From Paractinoplanes polyasparticus (lineage in GTDB: Bacteria > Actinomycetota > Actinomycetes > Mycobacteriales > Micromonosporaceae), in contig NZ_JAHWFK010000025.1 in assembly GCF_019710575.1 (NCBI RefSeq), forward strand, positions 62,001 to 126,000: 64,000 nucleotides of DNA, given 5' to 3'. Shown in pieces: positions 1-7,820 of this stretch. The notes under the pieces are model-generated. The model worked only from the letters and a program-made list of their open reading frames with translations, ran no database searches and was not told where the DNA came from. Made by a program: the position numbers and the translations under genes. The first letter of the stretch is position 1, and every line of letters starts with the position of its first letter.

Positions 1-521
1 CGCCACGAGTCGGTGACGCGCTTACGGTCCTCGGCGCGGACCAGCTGACCCAGCACCGCGGCGACGAAGCCGCCGAGGGCGACCCAGACCAGCGGCAGGA
101 GCTCGGCCCGGGCGCCGGTCACGGCGAGGTAGTCGGCGACCAGCGCGGTCGGCACACAGACCCCGGCCGTGGTCAGGGCCGCGGGCGGGCCGAGCGCCAT
201 CACCCAGGCCAGCAGGGCGAGCAGCTGCACACCGAACAGCACGATGGCGTACGGCAGTCGCGAGTCGGGCGCCGAGGTCACGGCGCCCAGCACGAGACCG
301 AGCGCGAGCAGGCCGGCGAACCCGGCGATGGCCAGCGACAGCTCGCGGCGGACGGGGACGACCTCGATCTCCTCGAGTTCGTCGTCCTCGCCGTCCTCGG
401 GCTCGGCGACGGCGGGATCGTCGGGGCCGGGTTCGTCCCGGAAGCCGGCGGACGGGCGCTTGCCGCCGCCTCTCGCGATCTCGCGTGAGGCGTCGGCGTC
501 CCAGGACTCGTCCTGCGGCAT
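1..521 (-). CDS. Membrane protein with acidic N-terminus (3' end cut by window)
   Basis: The reading frame starts at an ATG at 521 and runs off the left edge, giving about 173 residues. Residues 1-55 are hydrophilic and very acidic, with a run of Glu/Asp around residues 40-53 that suggests a cytosolic tail. After that come hydrophobic stretches at roughly 61-82, 91-108, 112-130 and 142-160, consistent with at least four membrane spans. No family is recognised and no catalytic motif is seen. The gene is divergent from glnR across a 273-base gap. The amino acid composition looks natural in this frame, while the overlapping frames are Arg/Pro-rich shadows. Function unknown. Confidence 0.7.
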   Translation of the reverse strand, partial: MPQDESWDADASREIARGGGKRPSAGFRDEPGPDDPAVAEPEDGEDDELEEIEVVPVRRELSLAIAGFAGLLALGLVLGAVTSAPDSRLPYAIVLFGVQLLALLAWVMALGPPAALTTAGVCVPTALVADYLAVTGARAELLPLVWVALGGFVAAVLGQLVRAEDRKRVTDSW

Positions 522-679
522 GGTGGGGAACACGCAAGCGATCGTGCCAGAACGAACGCGCTCGCCCAATTCTCCGGGCTCTGTTAAACCCCTGTTACGA
601 AACTGCCATTTGTACGCCGGAAGGGCGTTCACTACATCACTCAGACAAACGATCGAGGCGATCCTGGTGATGCATCGGT

Positions 680-698
680 TAAGGTAAGCCCAGCCCAC
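680..698 (+). promoter_or_regulatory. Possible iron-box-like (DtxR/IdeR-type) site upstream of glnR
   Basis: The 19-mer starting TAAGGTAAGCC matches 15 of 19 positions of the commonly cited actinobacterial iron-box consensus TWAGGTWAGSCTWACCTWA. The left half matches fully; the right half carries all four mismatches. It lies about 100 bases upstream of glnR, between divergent genes. A single one-sided match may be chance. Confidence 0.25.
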
Positions 699-794
699 CC
701 GTCGGTGACGCCGGGAAATGTCCGCCGATGTCGGAACCATGAGTAACGCCATCGAGTCACCCGAGCGGCCTGTGCCGCAAGGACGGAGGTGAGT

Positions 795-1511
795 GTGGAA
801 ATCCTTCTGTTGGTGACGGCGCGTGCCGGTGAACCTTCCGCCGTGCTGCCCGCGCTGGATCTGCTTCCCCACTCCGTACGCACTGCCCCCCGCGATGTCC
901 GCACCCTGGTTTCCGGGCCCAGCCCCGACGCCGTGATGGTGGACGCCCGTTCGGAGCTCTCCGAGGCCCGGGCCACGTGCCGCATGCTGCACGCGACCGG
1001 CATCGGGGTCCCGCTCATGGCGGTCGTCACCGAGGCGGGCCTGATCGCGCTCAACGCCGACTGGGGTGTCGACGACGTCATCCTGGCCAGCGCCGGCCCG
1101 GCCGAGGTCGAGGCCCGGCTGCGCATGTCGGTCGGCCGTCTGAGCAACGCGACCGCCGGCGCCAACGGTTCGGTGCGGGCCGGCGAGCTCAACATCGACC
1201 CCGACACGTACGCGGCCAAGCTCAAGGGCCGCCCGCTCGACCTCACGTACAAGGAGTTCGAGCTGCTGAAGTTCCTCGCCCAGCACCCGGGCCGGGTCTT
1301 CACCCGCGACCAGCTGCTGCGCGAGGTCTGGGGCTACGACTACTTCGGCGGCACGCGCACGGTCGACGTGCACGTCCGTCGCCTGCGGGCCAAGCTCGGC
1401 TCGGAATACGAGTCGATGATCGGCACGGTGCGCCAGGTCGGCTACAAGTTCGTGGTCCCGCCGTCCGGCCGCCAGCTGCCCGATCACGAGCCGGTCTCGC
1501 TGCCGGTCTAG
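795..1511 (+). CDS. glnR: GlnR, orphan OmpR-type global nitrogen regulator
   Basis: DNA-binding regulator of nitrogen assimilation in actinobacteria. The C-terminal winged helix (about residues 135-230) contains the near-invariant stretch [20 protein letters not shown]. The N-terminal receiver lacks the usual paired acidic residues after strand 1, as in known GlnR proteins, which are atypical receivers. I start at GTG 795: the GGAGG at 785-789 is then 5 bases upstream, the protein aligns end to end with Streptomyces GlnR, and the conserved receiver aspartate falls at residue 50. A GTG at 789 is in frame but overlaps the Shine-Dalgarno. The next gene is mshD, the same order as Rv0818-Rv0819 in Mycobacterium tuberculosis. 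No kinase gene is adjacent, as expected for an orphan regulator. Confidence 0.93.
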   Translation: MEILLLVTARAGEPSAVLPALDLLPHSVRTAPRDVRTLVSGPSPDAVMVDARSELSEARATCRMLHATGIGVPLMAVVTEAGLIALNADWGVDDVILASAGPAEVEARLRMSVGRLSNATAGANGSVRAGELNIDPDTYAAKLKGRPLDLTYKEFELLKFLAQHPGRVFTRDQLLREVWGYDYFGGTRTVDVHVRRLRAKLGSEYESMIGTVRQVGYKFVVPPSGRQLPDHEPVSLPV

Positions 1512-1514
1512 TGT
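1509..1514 (+). promoter_or_regulatory. Candidate -10 element for a leaderless mshD transcript
   Basis: TAGTGT ends 7 bases before the mshD ATG at 1522, the spacing typical of leaderless actinobacterial promoters. Its first three bases are the glnR stop codon. No Shine-Dalgarno precedes mshD. Confidence 0.4.
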
Positions 1515-1521
1515 CAGGGGC

Positions 1522-2403
1522 ATGACGACCGTCCGCCCGGTTGACCGGTTGAGTGCTGCCGAGGCAGCCGAGGTGCTCGCGCTGGCGAGCGCCGCCGAAC
1601 AGGCCGACGGCGTCTACCCGCTGTCCGAAGATGTAGTGCTGCGTGTGCGCGGTGGGGGAGCCCCCACCGCGCACACGCACTTTCTGGCCTATGCGGGCGA
1701 GCGCCTCGCGGGCTACGCCTATCTCGAGCGTGACGGCTCCGGTGAGCTTTTCGTGCACCCGTCGGCCCGCCGGCACGGTCACGGCACCGCGCTGCTGACT
1801 GCCGTCGGCCAGGGACCGCTGCGCTTCTGGGCGCACGGCGACGAGCCCGGCGCCCGGGCGTTCGCGGAAAAGAACGGCTTCGAGCGCGTACGGGTCCTGT
1901 GGCAGATGCGCCGCTCGCTCACCGAGCCCCTGCCCGAGATCCCGCTGCCGCCCGGAATCACGCTGCGCAGCTTCCGCCCCGGCCACGACGAGCAGGCCTG
2001 GCTGGGCGTCAACGCCCGGGCCTTCGCGCACCATCCCGAGCAGGGCCGCTGGACCCTCGACGACCTGTTGCTGCGCGAGGGCGAGCCCTGGTTCGACCCG
2101 GCCGGCTTCCTGCTGGCCGTCGACGGCAACGACACGCTGGCCGGCTTCCACTGGACCAAGGTGCATCCCGCGACCGGAGCCGAACCCGCGATCGGTGAGA
2201 TCTACGTGCTGGGCGTCGACCCGGCTGGTCACCGCCGGGGCCTGGGGGCGGCGCTGAGCGTCGCCGGCCTCAGCCATCTGGCCAAGCAGGGCCTCACGGT
2301 CTCGAACCTGTACGTCGACGAGTCCAACACCGCGGCCGTGGCCCTCTACCAGCGCCTCGGCTTCGCCATTCACAAGACGGATATCAACTACTTCCGTCCA
2401 TAA
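1522..2403 (+). CDS. mshD: Mycothiol synthase MshD
   Basis: Acetyl-CoA:Cys-GlcN-Ins acetyltransferase, the last step of mycothiol synthesis; cytosolic. At 293 residues it has the family length and two tandem GNAT folds: an N-terminal one around 50-150, with an RRHGHGTALL acetyl-CoA loop, and a C-terminal catalytic one around 160-293, with GLGAALSVAGL and LYVDESNTAAVALYQRLGF. Position after glnR supports the call. Residues 41-53 are encoded by a near-perfect 40-base palindrome that looks inserted. The start is the ATG 10 bases after the glnR stop; there is no ribosome site, so translation may be leaderless. Confidence 0.93.
   Translation: MTTVRPVDRLSAAEAAEVLALASAAEQADGVYPLSEDVVLRVRGGGAPTAHTHFLAYAGERLAGYAYLERDGSGELFVHPSARRHGHGTALLTAVGQGPLRFWAHGDEPGARAFAEKNGFERVRVLWQMRRSLTEPLPEIPLPPGITLRSFRPGHDEQAWLGVNARAFAHHPEQGRWTLDDLLLREGEPWFDPAGFLLAVDGNDTLAGFHWTKVHPATGAEPAIGEIYVLGVDPAGHRRGLGAALSVAGLSHLAKQGLTVSNLYVDESNTAAVALYQRLGFAIHKTDINYFRP
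1640..1679. repeat. 40-base perfect palindrome inside mshD
   Basis: A 19-base arm at 1640-1658 and its exact reverse complement at 1661-1679 are separated by only AG. The core is GGTGGGGGAGCCCCCACC. It is translated in frame as part of mshD. It could form a cruciform or a very stable mRNA hairpin and resembles a REP-like element fixed in a coding sequence. Confidence 0.8.
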
Positions 2404-2471
2404 TCCGAGGTGGGTGTCGGTCGACACACCCGCCGGGCCTCACGAGTCACGAGCCGGACAAGGTCGTGTTT

Positions 2472-2492
2472 CAGGGCGGTAAACACCGCCTG
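2472..2492 (+). terminator. Weak hairpin after mshD
   Basis: GGCGGT and ACCGCC flank an AAAC loop, extended by CA/TG with one bulged G. It lies 70 bases after the mshD stop and is followed by an A/T-rich stretch rather than a T run, so it is at best a weak terminator. Confidence 0.35.
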
Positions 2493-2525
2493 TAAATATC
2501 CGACATTTCCGTCTCTGGTCACTCA

Positions 2526-2602
2526 GTTCACGCAACGGACAACTCGCCCTCAGGGGAAGGCCAACTTCAGGCGTCGACGTGTTCACTGCGCGTTCATTTA
2601 GG
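2526..2602 (+). promoter_or_regulatory. PHO-box-like direct repeats (PhoP) upstream of pstS
   Basis: GTTCACTGCGC (2581-2591) and GTTCATTTAGG (2592-2602) are adjacent 11-base direct repeats that begin GTTCA, the layout of Streptomyces PhoP-binding PHO boxes. A third GTTCAC at 2526 lies exactly five 11-base units further upstream. Position ahead of the phosphate operon fits phosphate-starvation activation. The spacing is read directly; PhoP binding is inferred. Confidence 0.6.
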
Positions 2603-2632
2603 CCCGGCTAACCGGCTACCTCGCGCTCTTAG

Positions 2633-2675
2633 CTTCGGTGGTGCCGGTGCGAAGCCGGCGCGCACACCACCGAAG
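2633..2675 (+). promoter_or_regulatory. Long hairpin next to the pstS ribosome site
   Basis: CTTCGGTGGTG (2633-2643) pairs perfectly with CACCACCGAAG (2665-2675), with a smaller GCCGG/CCGGC pair inside. The right arm overlaps the start of the AAGGGAA ribosome site for the GTG at 2684. If transcription starts upstream of it, it could gate pstS translation; the start site is unknown. Confidence 0.4.
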
Positions 2676-2683
2676 GGAACATT

Positions 2684-3781
2684 GTGAAGCTCCAGCGGTC
2701 CGGTTTTCTGGCAGCCGGCATTGCTTTGACTGCGACGCTCGCGCTGGCCGCGTGCGGCTCGGACAACGAATCGCCGGAGGGCGGAAGTGACGCTTCCGCT
2801 GCGTCCGGTAACTGTGTCGCCGGCAGCCTGACTGCTCAGGGTTCGTCGGCGCAGAAGAACGCCATGGACGAGTGGATCAAGACCTACCAGGGTCAGTGTG
2901 CCGACGCGAAGATCGACTACCAGGGCACCGCTTCGGGCGCCGGTATTCAGGCCTTCATCGCGGGCACCGCCGACTTCGCCGGTTCCGACTCCGCCCTCAA
3001 GGAGGAGGAGCAGCCGCAGGCTGACGCGAAGTGCCCCGGTGGCGCCGCGCTGAACCTGCCGATGGTCGTCGGCCCGATCGCGGTCGTCTACAACGCTGAG
3101 GGTGTCGACAACCTCCAGCTCGACGCGCCGACGCTCGCCAAGATCTTCGACAGCAAGATCACCAAGTGGAACGACCCGGCGATCGCCGCGCAGAACTCCG
3201 GCGCCAAGCTCCCGGACACCGCCATCACCGCCGTCCACCGCTCGGACGAGTCGGGCACGACCGACAACTTCACCAAGTACCTGAGCAAGACCGCCGAGGC
3301 CGACTGGACCTACGGCAACGCCAAGGCGTGGAAGGCCAAGGGCGGCACCGGCGCGGCCAAGTCGGACGGCGTGGCCACCGCGGTCAAGAGCACCCCGGGC
3401 GCCATCTCCTACGTCGAGCTCTCGTACGCCGAGAACAGCGACCTGCAGAAGGCCAAGATCAAGAACGGTGCCGGCGAGTACACCGAGCTGACCGGCGAGA
3501 GCGCCGGCAAGGGCATCGAGGGCGCCAAGATCGAGGGCACCGGCAACGACCTGAAGCTGAGCATCGACTACACCGCCAAGACCGCGGGCGCGTACCCGAT
3601 CGTCCTGGCCACCTACGAGATCGTCTGCAGCAAGGGCAGCCCGAAGGCCAAGGAGCTCAAGGCGTTCTTCACCTACACCTCCAGCACCGGTGGTCAGTCG
3701 GCGCTGAACGACCTGGGCTACGCCCCGCTGCCGGAGAGCATCCGCAGCAAGGTCGAGACCGCGGTCGCCTCGATCTCCTGA
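2684..3781 (+). CDS. pstS: PstS, phosphate-binding lipoprotein of the Pst ABC transporter
   Basis: Periplasmic-face phosphate receptor that delivers Pi to PstCA. The 365-residue protein has a lipoprotein signal peptide with lipobox LAAC and acylated Cys24. The mature part has PstS motifs: GSSAQ near residue 52, the FAGSDSAL stretch near 105, and HRSDESGTTDNFTKYL near 186, which carries the phosphate-binding Arg/Ser/Asp/Thr residues. The start is GTG 2684 with AAGGGA upstream. It is the first gene of pstS-pstC-pstA-pstB, preceded by PHO-box-like repeats. Confidence 0.95.
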   Translation: MKLQRSGFLAAGIALTATLALAACGSDNESPEGGSDASAASGNCVAGSLTAQGSSAQKNAMDEWIKTYQGQCADAKIDYQGTASGAGIQAFIAGTADFAGSDSALKEEEQPQADAKCPGGAALNLPMVVGPIAVVYNAEGVDNLQLDAPTLAKIFDSKITKWNDPAIAAQNSGAKLPDTAITAVHRSDESGTTDNFTKYLSKTAEADWTYGNAKAWKAKGGTGAAKSDGVATAVKSTPGAISYVELSYAENSDLQKAKIKNGAGEYTELTGESAGKGIEGAKIEGTGNDLKLSIDYTAKTAGAYPIVLATYEIVCSKGSPKAKELKAFFTYTSSTGGQSALNDLGYAPLPESIRSKVETAVASIS

Positions 3782-3819
3782 ACTGACTGAATCCCTCCGA
3801 GACGACAGCGAGCGAGCAG

Positions 3820-4890
3820 ATGGGTGACAACCCCTCCCGCTCGGAGAACGCCACCGCCGGCGACCTGGGTATGACTGGACGTCACCCCCAGGGCGCCGGC
3901 ACCGGTGTTTCCCCGAGGAGCTACGAAGAACCCCCATTCGGCGGCGGGGGCGCCCTGCCCAAGAAGACCCGCTTCGGCATGGAGGCCGGCTTCCGAGGCC
4001 TCTCCGTGGCAGCGGGCGCGATGGTGCTGGTCATCATCGTCGCCATCGCGGTCTTCCTGATCTCCAAGGCCGTGCCGGCGATCAACGCCGACACCGAGAA
4101 CTTCCTGACCTACAAGTCGTGGTTCCCGAACGAGACCGAGCCGAAGTTCGGCATCGCCGTCCTCGCCTTCGGCACCGTGCTGACGTCGATCATCGCGCTG
4201 CTCGTGGCGGTGCCGATCGCTCTCGGCATCGCGCTGTTCCTCTCGCACTACGCGCCCAAGCGCCTGGCCACCCCGCTCGGCTTCGTGATCGACCTGCTGG
4301 CCGCCGTGCCCAGTGTCGTCTTCGGCCTCTGGGGCCGGGACGTCTTCATGGAGCCGGTCCGCAACTTCTCGGCGTGGCTCAACGAATACTTCAGCTGGAT
4401 CCCGATCTTCGGCGGTGACGGCCCGTTCGGCCGCTCGGTGCTGCTGGGCAGCCTGGTCCTCGCGATCATGGTGCTGCCGATCGTGACCTCGCTGTCGCGC
4501 GAGGTCTTCATGCAGACCCCGGGCATGAACGAGGAAGCCGCGCTCGCCCTCGGCGCCACCAAGTGGGAGATGGTCCGCACCGCGGTGCTGCCCTACGGCA
4601 AGCCCGGTGTGATCGCCGCCGTGATGCTCGGCCTCGGCCGCGCCCTCGGCGAGACGATCGCCCTGGCCCTGACCCTCGGTGTCGTCTTCAACATCTCGTT
4701 CAACATCATCGAGAACGGCGGTAACTCGATCGCCGCCAACATCGCCAACTCCTTCGGCGAGGCCAACGAGACGGGCCGCGGCGCCCTGATCGCCTCCGGC
4801 CTCGTGCTCTTCGCGATCACCCTCGTGGTCAACATGGCGGCGCGGGCGATCATCTACCGACGGCGCGAGTTCCGGGACAGTGCGGCATGA
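3820..4890 (+). CDS. pstC: PstC, phosphate ABC transporter permease
   Basis: Inner-membrane permease subunit. 356 residues with a roughly 60-residue hydrophilic N-terminus and about six hydrophobic spans. The ABC coupling loop reads EEAALALGATKWEMVRTAVLP near residues 237-257, matching the EAA motif. The family sequence LLAAVPSVVFGLWG appears near 158. It begins 38 bases after pstS. Its stop overlaps the start of a 33-codon reading frame that runs into pstA. Confidence 0.95.
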   Translation: MGDNPSRSENATAGDLGMTGRHPQGAGTGVSPRSYEEPPFGGGGALPKKTRFGMEAGFRGLSVAAGAMVLVIIVAIAVFLISKAVPAINADTENFLTYKSWFPNETEPKFGIAVLAFGTVLTSIIALLVAVPIALGIALFLSHYAPKRLATPLGFVIDLLAAVPSVVFGLWGRDVFMEPVRNFSAWLNEYFSWIPIFGGDGPFGRSVLLGSLVLAIMVLPIVTSLSREVFMQTPGMNEEAALALGATKWEMVRTAVLPYGKPGVIAAVMLGLGRALGETIALALTLGVVFNISFNIIENGGNSIAANIANSFGEANETGRGALIASGLVLFAITLVVNMAARAIIYRRREFRDSAA

Positions 4891-4988
4891 GCGACTGCAC
4901 CGAGCGGCACTCAGCCGCACCGATGAACGGCCTCGCAGGCGAGGGCCGGGAGCGCATGCCCCAGGGAGCACAGCATGAGCCTTCTTGA
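4887..4988 (+). CDS. Possible 33-residue reading frame bridging pstC and pstA
   Basis: An ATGA overlap at the pstC stop opens a 33-residue frame that starts MSDCTERHSAAP and ends 14 bases inside pstA in another frame. The only reason to list it is the coupled start and the fact that it covers the whole 84-base pstC-pstA gap. It has no recognisable domain or membrane segment. It may carry ribosomes from pstC to pstA, or be meaningless. Confidence 0.2.
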   Translation: MSDCTERHSAAPMNGLAGEGRERMPQGAQHEPS

Positions 4989-6060
4989 ACGTGAGTCTGC
5001 CGATGTCGTCATGACGCCGGACAACATCCGGTCCCAGAAGCTCCACGTGGGCCTGAACCTCGGCCTCGCCGTGGGCGCGCTCGTCATCGGCATGGCCCTG
5101 GCCTACGGCTTCAGCATCGGCAACTACGTGCTCGGTGTGGTCCTCGGCGTTGTCTTCTATCTGGTCGGCCTGCAGGTCGTGGCCGGCCGCATCGAGGGTC
5201 GCCGGGCCGCGCGCGACCGCATGTGGAAGACGCTCATCTACGCCGCCTGCGTGCTGGCGATTCTGCCGCTCGCCTCGGTCGTATGGACGCTGATCTCCAA
5301 GGGCGCCGGCCGCCTCGACGGCGACTTCTTCGGCTCGTCGATGAACAACATCGGCGCCCGGGACCCCGAGGGCGGCGCCTACCACGCCATCATCGGCACC
5401 CTGGAGCAGGTCGGCATCGCCACCCTGATGGCCGTGCCGCTCGGCGTGCTCGGCGCGATCTACCTGGTCGAGTACGGCCGGGGCAAGTTCGCCACCACCG
5501 TCCGCTTCTTCGTCGACGTCATGACGGGCATCCCGTCGATCGTCGCCGGTCTGTTCGTCCTCTCCTTCTGGGTGTTGATCGTCAGCCCGTGGTTCAACGA
5601 CGGCCGGCCGGAGTTCTCCGGTTTCGCCGCTTCGCTGGCGCTGACCGTGCTGATGCTGCCGACGATCGTCCGCTCCACCGAGGAGATGTTGCGCCTGGTT
5701 CCGGGGCCGCTGCGGGAAGGCGCGTACGCGCTCGGTGTGCCGCAGTGGAAGACGATCGTGAAGGTTGTCGTCCCCACGGCGCTGCCCGGCATCGTCACCG
5801 GCATCATGCTGGCGGTCGCCCGCGCGGCCGGCGAGACGGCTCCGGTGCTGCTCGTGGCCGGTGGCGCCGCGGCGATCAACTTCGACCCGTTCGCCGGCGG
5901 TCAGCAGTCCCTGTCGCTCTTCGTGTACCAGCAGGCCGGTGACGCCTCGCGGTACGCCCCGGCGCGGGCCTGGACCGCCGCGCTGACCCTGGTCGCGATC
6001 GTGCTCGTCCTGACGGTCGCCGCCAAGCTGCTCGCCCGTCGCAACAGTCTGTCGAAGTAG
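4975..6060 (+). CDS. pstA: PstA, phosphate ABC transporter permease
   Basis: Second permease subunit of the Pst transporter, 361 residues. Two extra hydrophobic segments near residues 26-66 precede the core, followed by a span near 82-102 and the family core of about five more spans. The EAA-like coupling loop [21 protein letters not shown] lies near 246. The motif [12 protein letters not shown] near 183 is characteristic of PstA. The ATG at 4975 follows GGGAGC. The extended N-terminus compared with E. coli PstA (296 residues) is common in actinobacteria. Confidence 0.94.
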   Translation: MSLLERESADVVMTPDNIRSQKLHVGLNLGLAVGALVIGMALAYGFSIGNYVLGVVLGVVFYLVGLQVVAGRIEGRRAARDRMWKTLIYAACVLAILPLASVVWTLISKGAGRLDGDFFGSSMNNIGARDPEGGAYHAIIGTLEQVGIATLMAVPLGVLGAIYLVEYGRGKFATTVRFFVDVMTGIPSIVAGLFVLSFWVLIVSPWFNDGRPEFSGFAASLALTVLMLPTIVRSTEEMLRLVPGPLREGAYALGVPQWKTIVKVVVPTALPGIVTGIMLAVARAAGETAPVLLVAGGAAAINFDPFAGGQQSLSLFVYQQAGDASRYAPARAWTAALTLVAIVLVLTVAAKLLARRNSLSK

Positions 6061-6071
6061 AGGTAGCCCCC

Positions 6072-6848
6072 ATGGCCAAGCGCATCGAAGCGAGCAACGT
6101 CTCGTCCTACTACGGGAACTTCAAGGCCATCGACAGCGTGTCGATGGTCGTCGAGCCCAAGACCATCACCGCCCTGATCGGGCCGTCGGGTTGCGGCAAG
6201 TCCACGTTCCTGCGGTCGATCAACCGCATGCACGAGGTGCTGCCCAACGCCCGCATCGAGGGCTCGCTCACGATCGACGAGCAGAACATCTACGACCCGG
6301 ATGTCGACGTCACCGCCGTCCGCCGCCTGATCGGCATGGTGTTCCAGCGTCCCAACCCGTTCCCGACCATGTCGATCTACGAGAACGTGGTCGCCGGTCT
6401 GAAGCTCAACGGCGTCAAGAAGAAGTCGCTGCTCGACGACGCCGCCGAGCAGTCGCTGAAGTCGGCGAACCTGTGGAACGAGGTCAAGGACAGGCTGAGC
6501 CGTCCCGGCGCCGGCCTCTCCGGTGGTCAGCAGCAGCGTCTCTGCATCGCCCGCACCATCGCGGTCGAGCCGCAGGTCGTGCTGATGGACGAGCCCTGCT
6601 CGGCCCTCGACCCGATCTCGACGCTGGCGATCGAGGACCTGATGTTCAAGCTGAAGGACCGCTTCACGATCATCATCGTCACGCACAACATGCAGCAGGC
6701 CGCTCGGGTCAGCGACAAGACCGGCTTCTTCTCGATCGACAAGACCGGCGACCCGGGCCGCCTGATCGAGTACGACGACACCCAGAAGATCTTCAGCAAC
6801 CCGACCGAGAAGAAGACCGAGGACTACATCACCGGTCGCTTCGGCTGA
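6072..6848 (+). CDS. pstB: PstB, phosphate ABC transporter ATPase
   Basis: Cytosolic ATPase that powers Pst import. 258 residues, family length. Walker [10 protein letters not shown] is at residues 37-45, the signature [13 protein letters not shown] near 148-160, Walker [14 protein letters not shown] near 169-181, and the switch histidine in THNMQQA near 207. It starts 11 bases after pstA with AGAGG upstream. It closes the operon; no phoU lies downstream, unlike E. coli. Confidence 0.96.
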   Translation: MAKRIEASNVSSYYGNFKAIDSVSMVVEPKTITALIGPSGCGKSTFLRSINRMHEVLPNARIEGSLTIDEQNIYDPDVDVTAVRRLIGMVFQRPNPFPTMSIYENVVAGLKLNGVKKKSLLDDAAEQSLKSANLWNEVKDRLSRPGAGLSGGQQQRLCIARTIAVEPQVVLMDEPCSALDPISTLAIEDLMFKLKDRFTIIIVTHNMQQAARVSDKTGFFSIDKTGDPGRLIEYDDTQKIFSNPTEKKTEDYITGRFG

Positions 6849-6919
6849 AAAGTCCCGCACATCACCCGTCGGGCCCTGTGGATAAGTCGATTTGCCCCTT
6901 TCGATCGGCGTATTTCAGG

Positions 6920-6950
6920 CCAGCCCCTTGGGTGGGCGGGGTAGGGCTGG
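6920..6950. terminator. Hairpin between convergent pstB and NUDIX genes
   Basis: CCAGCCC (6920-6926) pairs with GGGCTGG (6944-6950) around a G-rich 17-base loop. It lies in the 113-base gap between two converging genes, so it may serve both. There is no T run. Confidence 0.35.
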
Positions 6951-6961
6951 TTGGCGGCGCT

Positions 6962-7753
6962 CTACTGCAGGTGCAGCAGGGCGCCGCCGTCGTTCGTGAG
7001 TTCGACGCGAGGCATGACCGGGGTTGCGGCGTCGCGGCGGCTCGCGGCCGCGACGATCTGCGTCATTTCGCCGTACGCCGAGAGCGAGTCAACCGTGTGC
7101 CGGGTCGGCGGCAGCATGCGCAGGCCGGTCGTCGCGCTCGGGCCGATCCAGATCGCCTCCGTGGCCTCGCCGGAGACGTCGCGGGCGGCCTGCCCCTCGG
7201 GCAGCAGCGAGACGAAGAACCACGTGTCGTACCGCTTCGGTTCGAACTCCGGGGTGATCCAGCGGGCCCACGGGAACAGCAGGTCGTCGCGCAGCTGCAG
7301 CCCGCGGCGGCGCAGCAGGTCGGTCAGGGTCAGCTCGCGGGCGGCGACGGCGGCCCGGTCGGCCTCCCAGTCGGCCGTGTCCACGTCGCTCAGGGTGCGG
7401 TCGGGTTGCTGGACCGGACCGGCCAGCAGCACGCCGGTCTCCTCGAAGAGCTCGCGCACGGCGGCGCCGACCACCGCGTGGGCGCGTTCGGCGGGAACAC
7501 CGAGACGGGTGGGCCAGTCGGTGCGCAGAGTCGCGGGGCGGTCGGTCGGGTCGACGCCGCCGCCGGGGAAGGCGTACAGACCGCCGAAGGCCATCGTCGT
7601 CGCGCGCTTCACCACGTACAGCTCGAAGGAAACGCCCGCAGGGCGCAGAAGCACGACAGTGGCCGCGTCGCGCACCGGCGCCGGCGTCCCCGCGAACTCG
7701 CGTGCCCTCTTGACCATTGCCGGGGGAAGCCGCACGGGCGTCGGATCGGTCAC
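6962..7753 (-). CDS. NUDIX hydrolase family protein
   Basis: Probable Mg2+-dependent diphosphatase of unknown substrate, about 263 residues. The region AFPGGGVDPTDRP followed by VRELFEETGVLL is a NUDIX box in which the Gly and REXXEE parts are separated by an insert, as in the MutT-like/NUDT19-type branch. I choose GTG 7753 with GGAGAGG upstream over an ATG at 7822, which would overlap the divergent oxidoreductase promoter. The gene converges on pstB. Confidence 0.85.
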   Translation of the reverse strand: MTDPTPVRLPPAMVKRAREFAGTPAPVRDAATVVLLRPAGVSFELYVVKRATTMAFGGLYAFPGGGVDPTDRPATLRTDWPTRLGVPAERAHAVVGAAVRELFEETGVLLAGPVQQPDRTLSDVDTADWEADRAAVAARELTLTDLLRRRGLQLRDDLLFPWARWITPEFEPKRYDTWFFVSLLPEGQAARDVSGEATEAIWIGPSATTGLRMLPPTRHTVDSLSAYGEMTQIVAAASRRDAATPVMPRVELTNDGGALLHLQ

Positions 7754-7807
7754 CCACCGATCCTCTCCCAAAAGCGGACTGAAGACGATCTGACGGGGCA
7801 CGGACGA

Positions 7808-7813
7808 TACCGT
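7808..7813 (+). promoter_or_regulatory. Candidate -10 for a leaderless oxidoreductase transcript
   Basis: TACCGT ends 7 bases before the ATG at 7821. No separate ribosome site is placed for that ATG. Confidence 0.4.
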
Positions 7814-7820
7814 AAGGATC

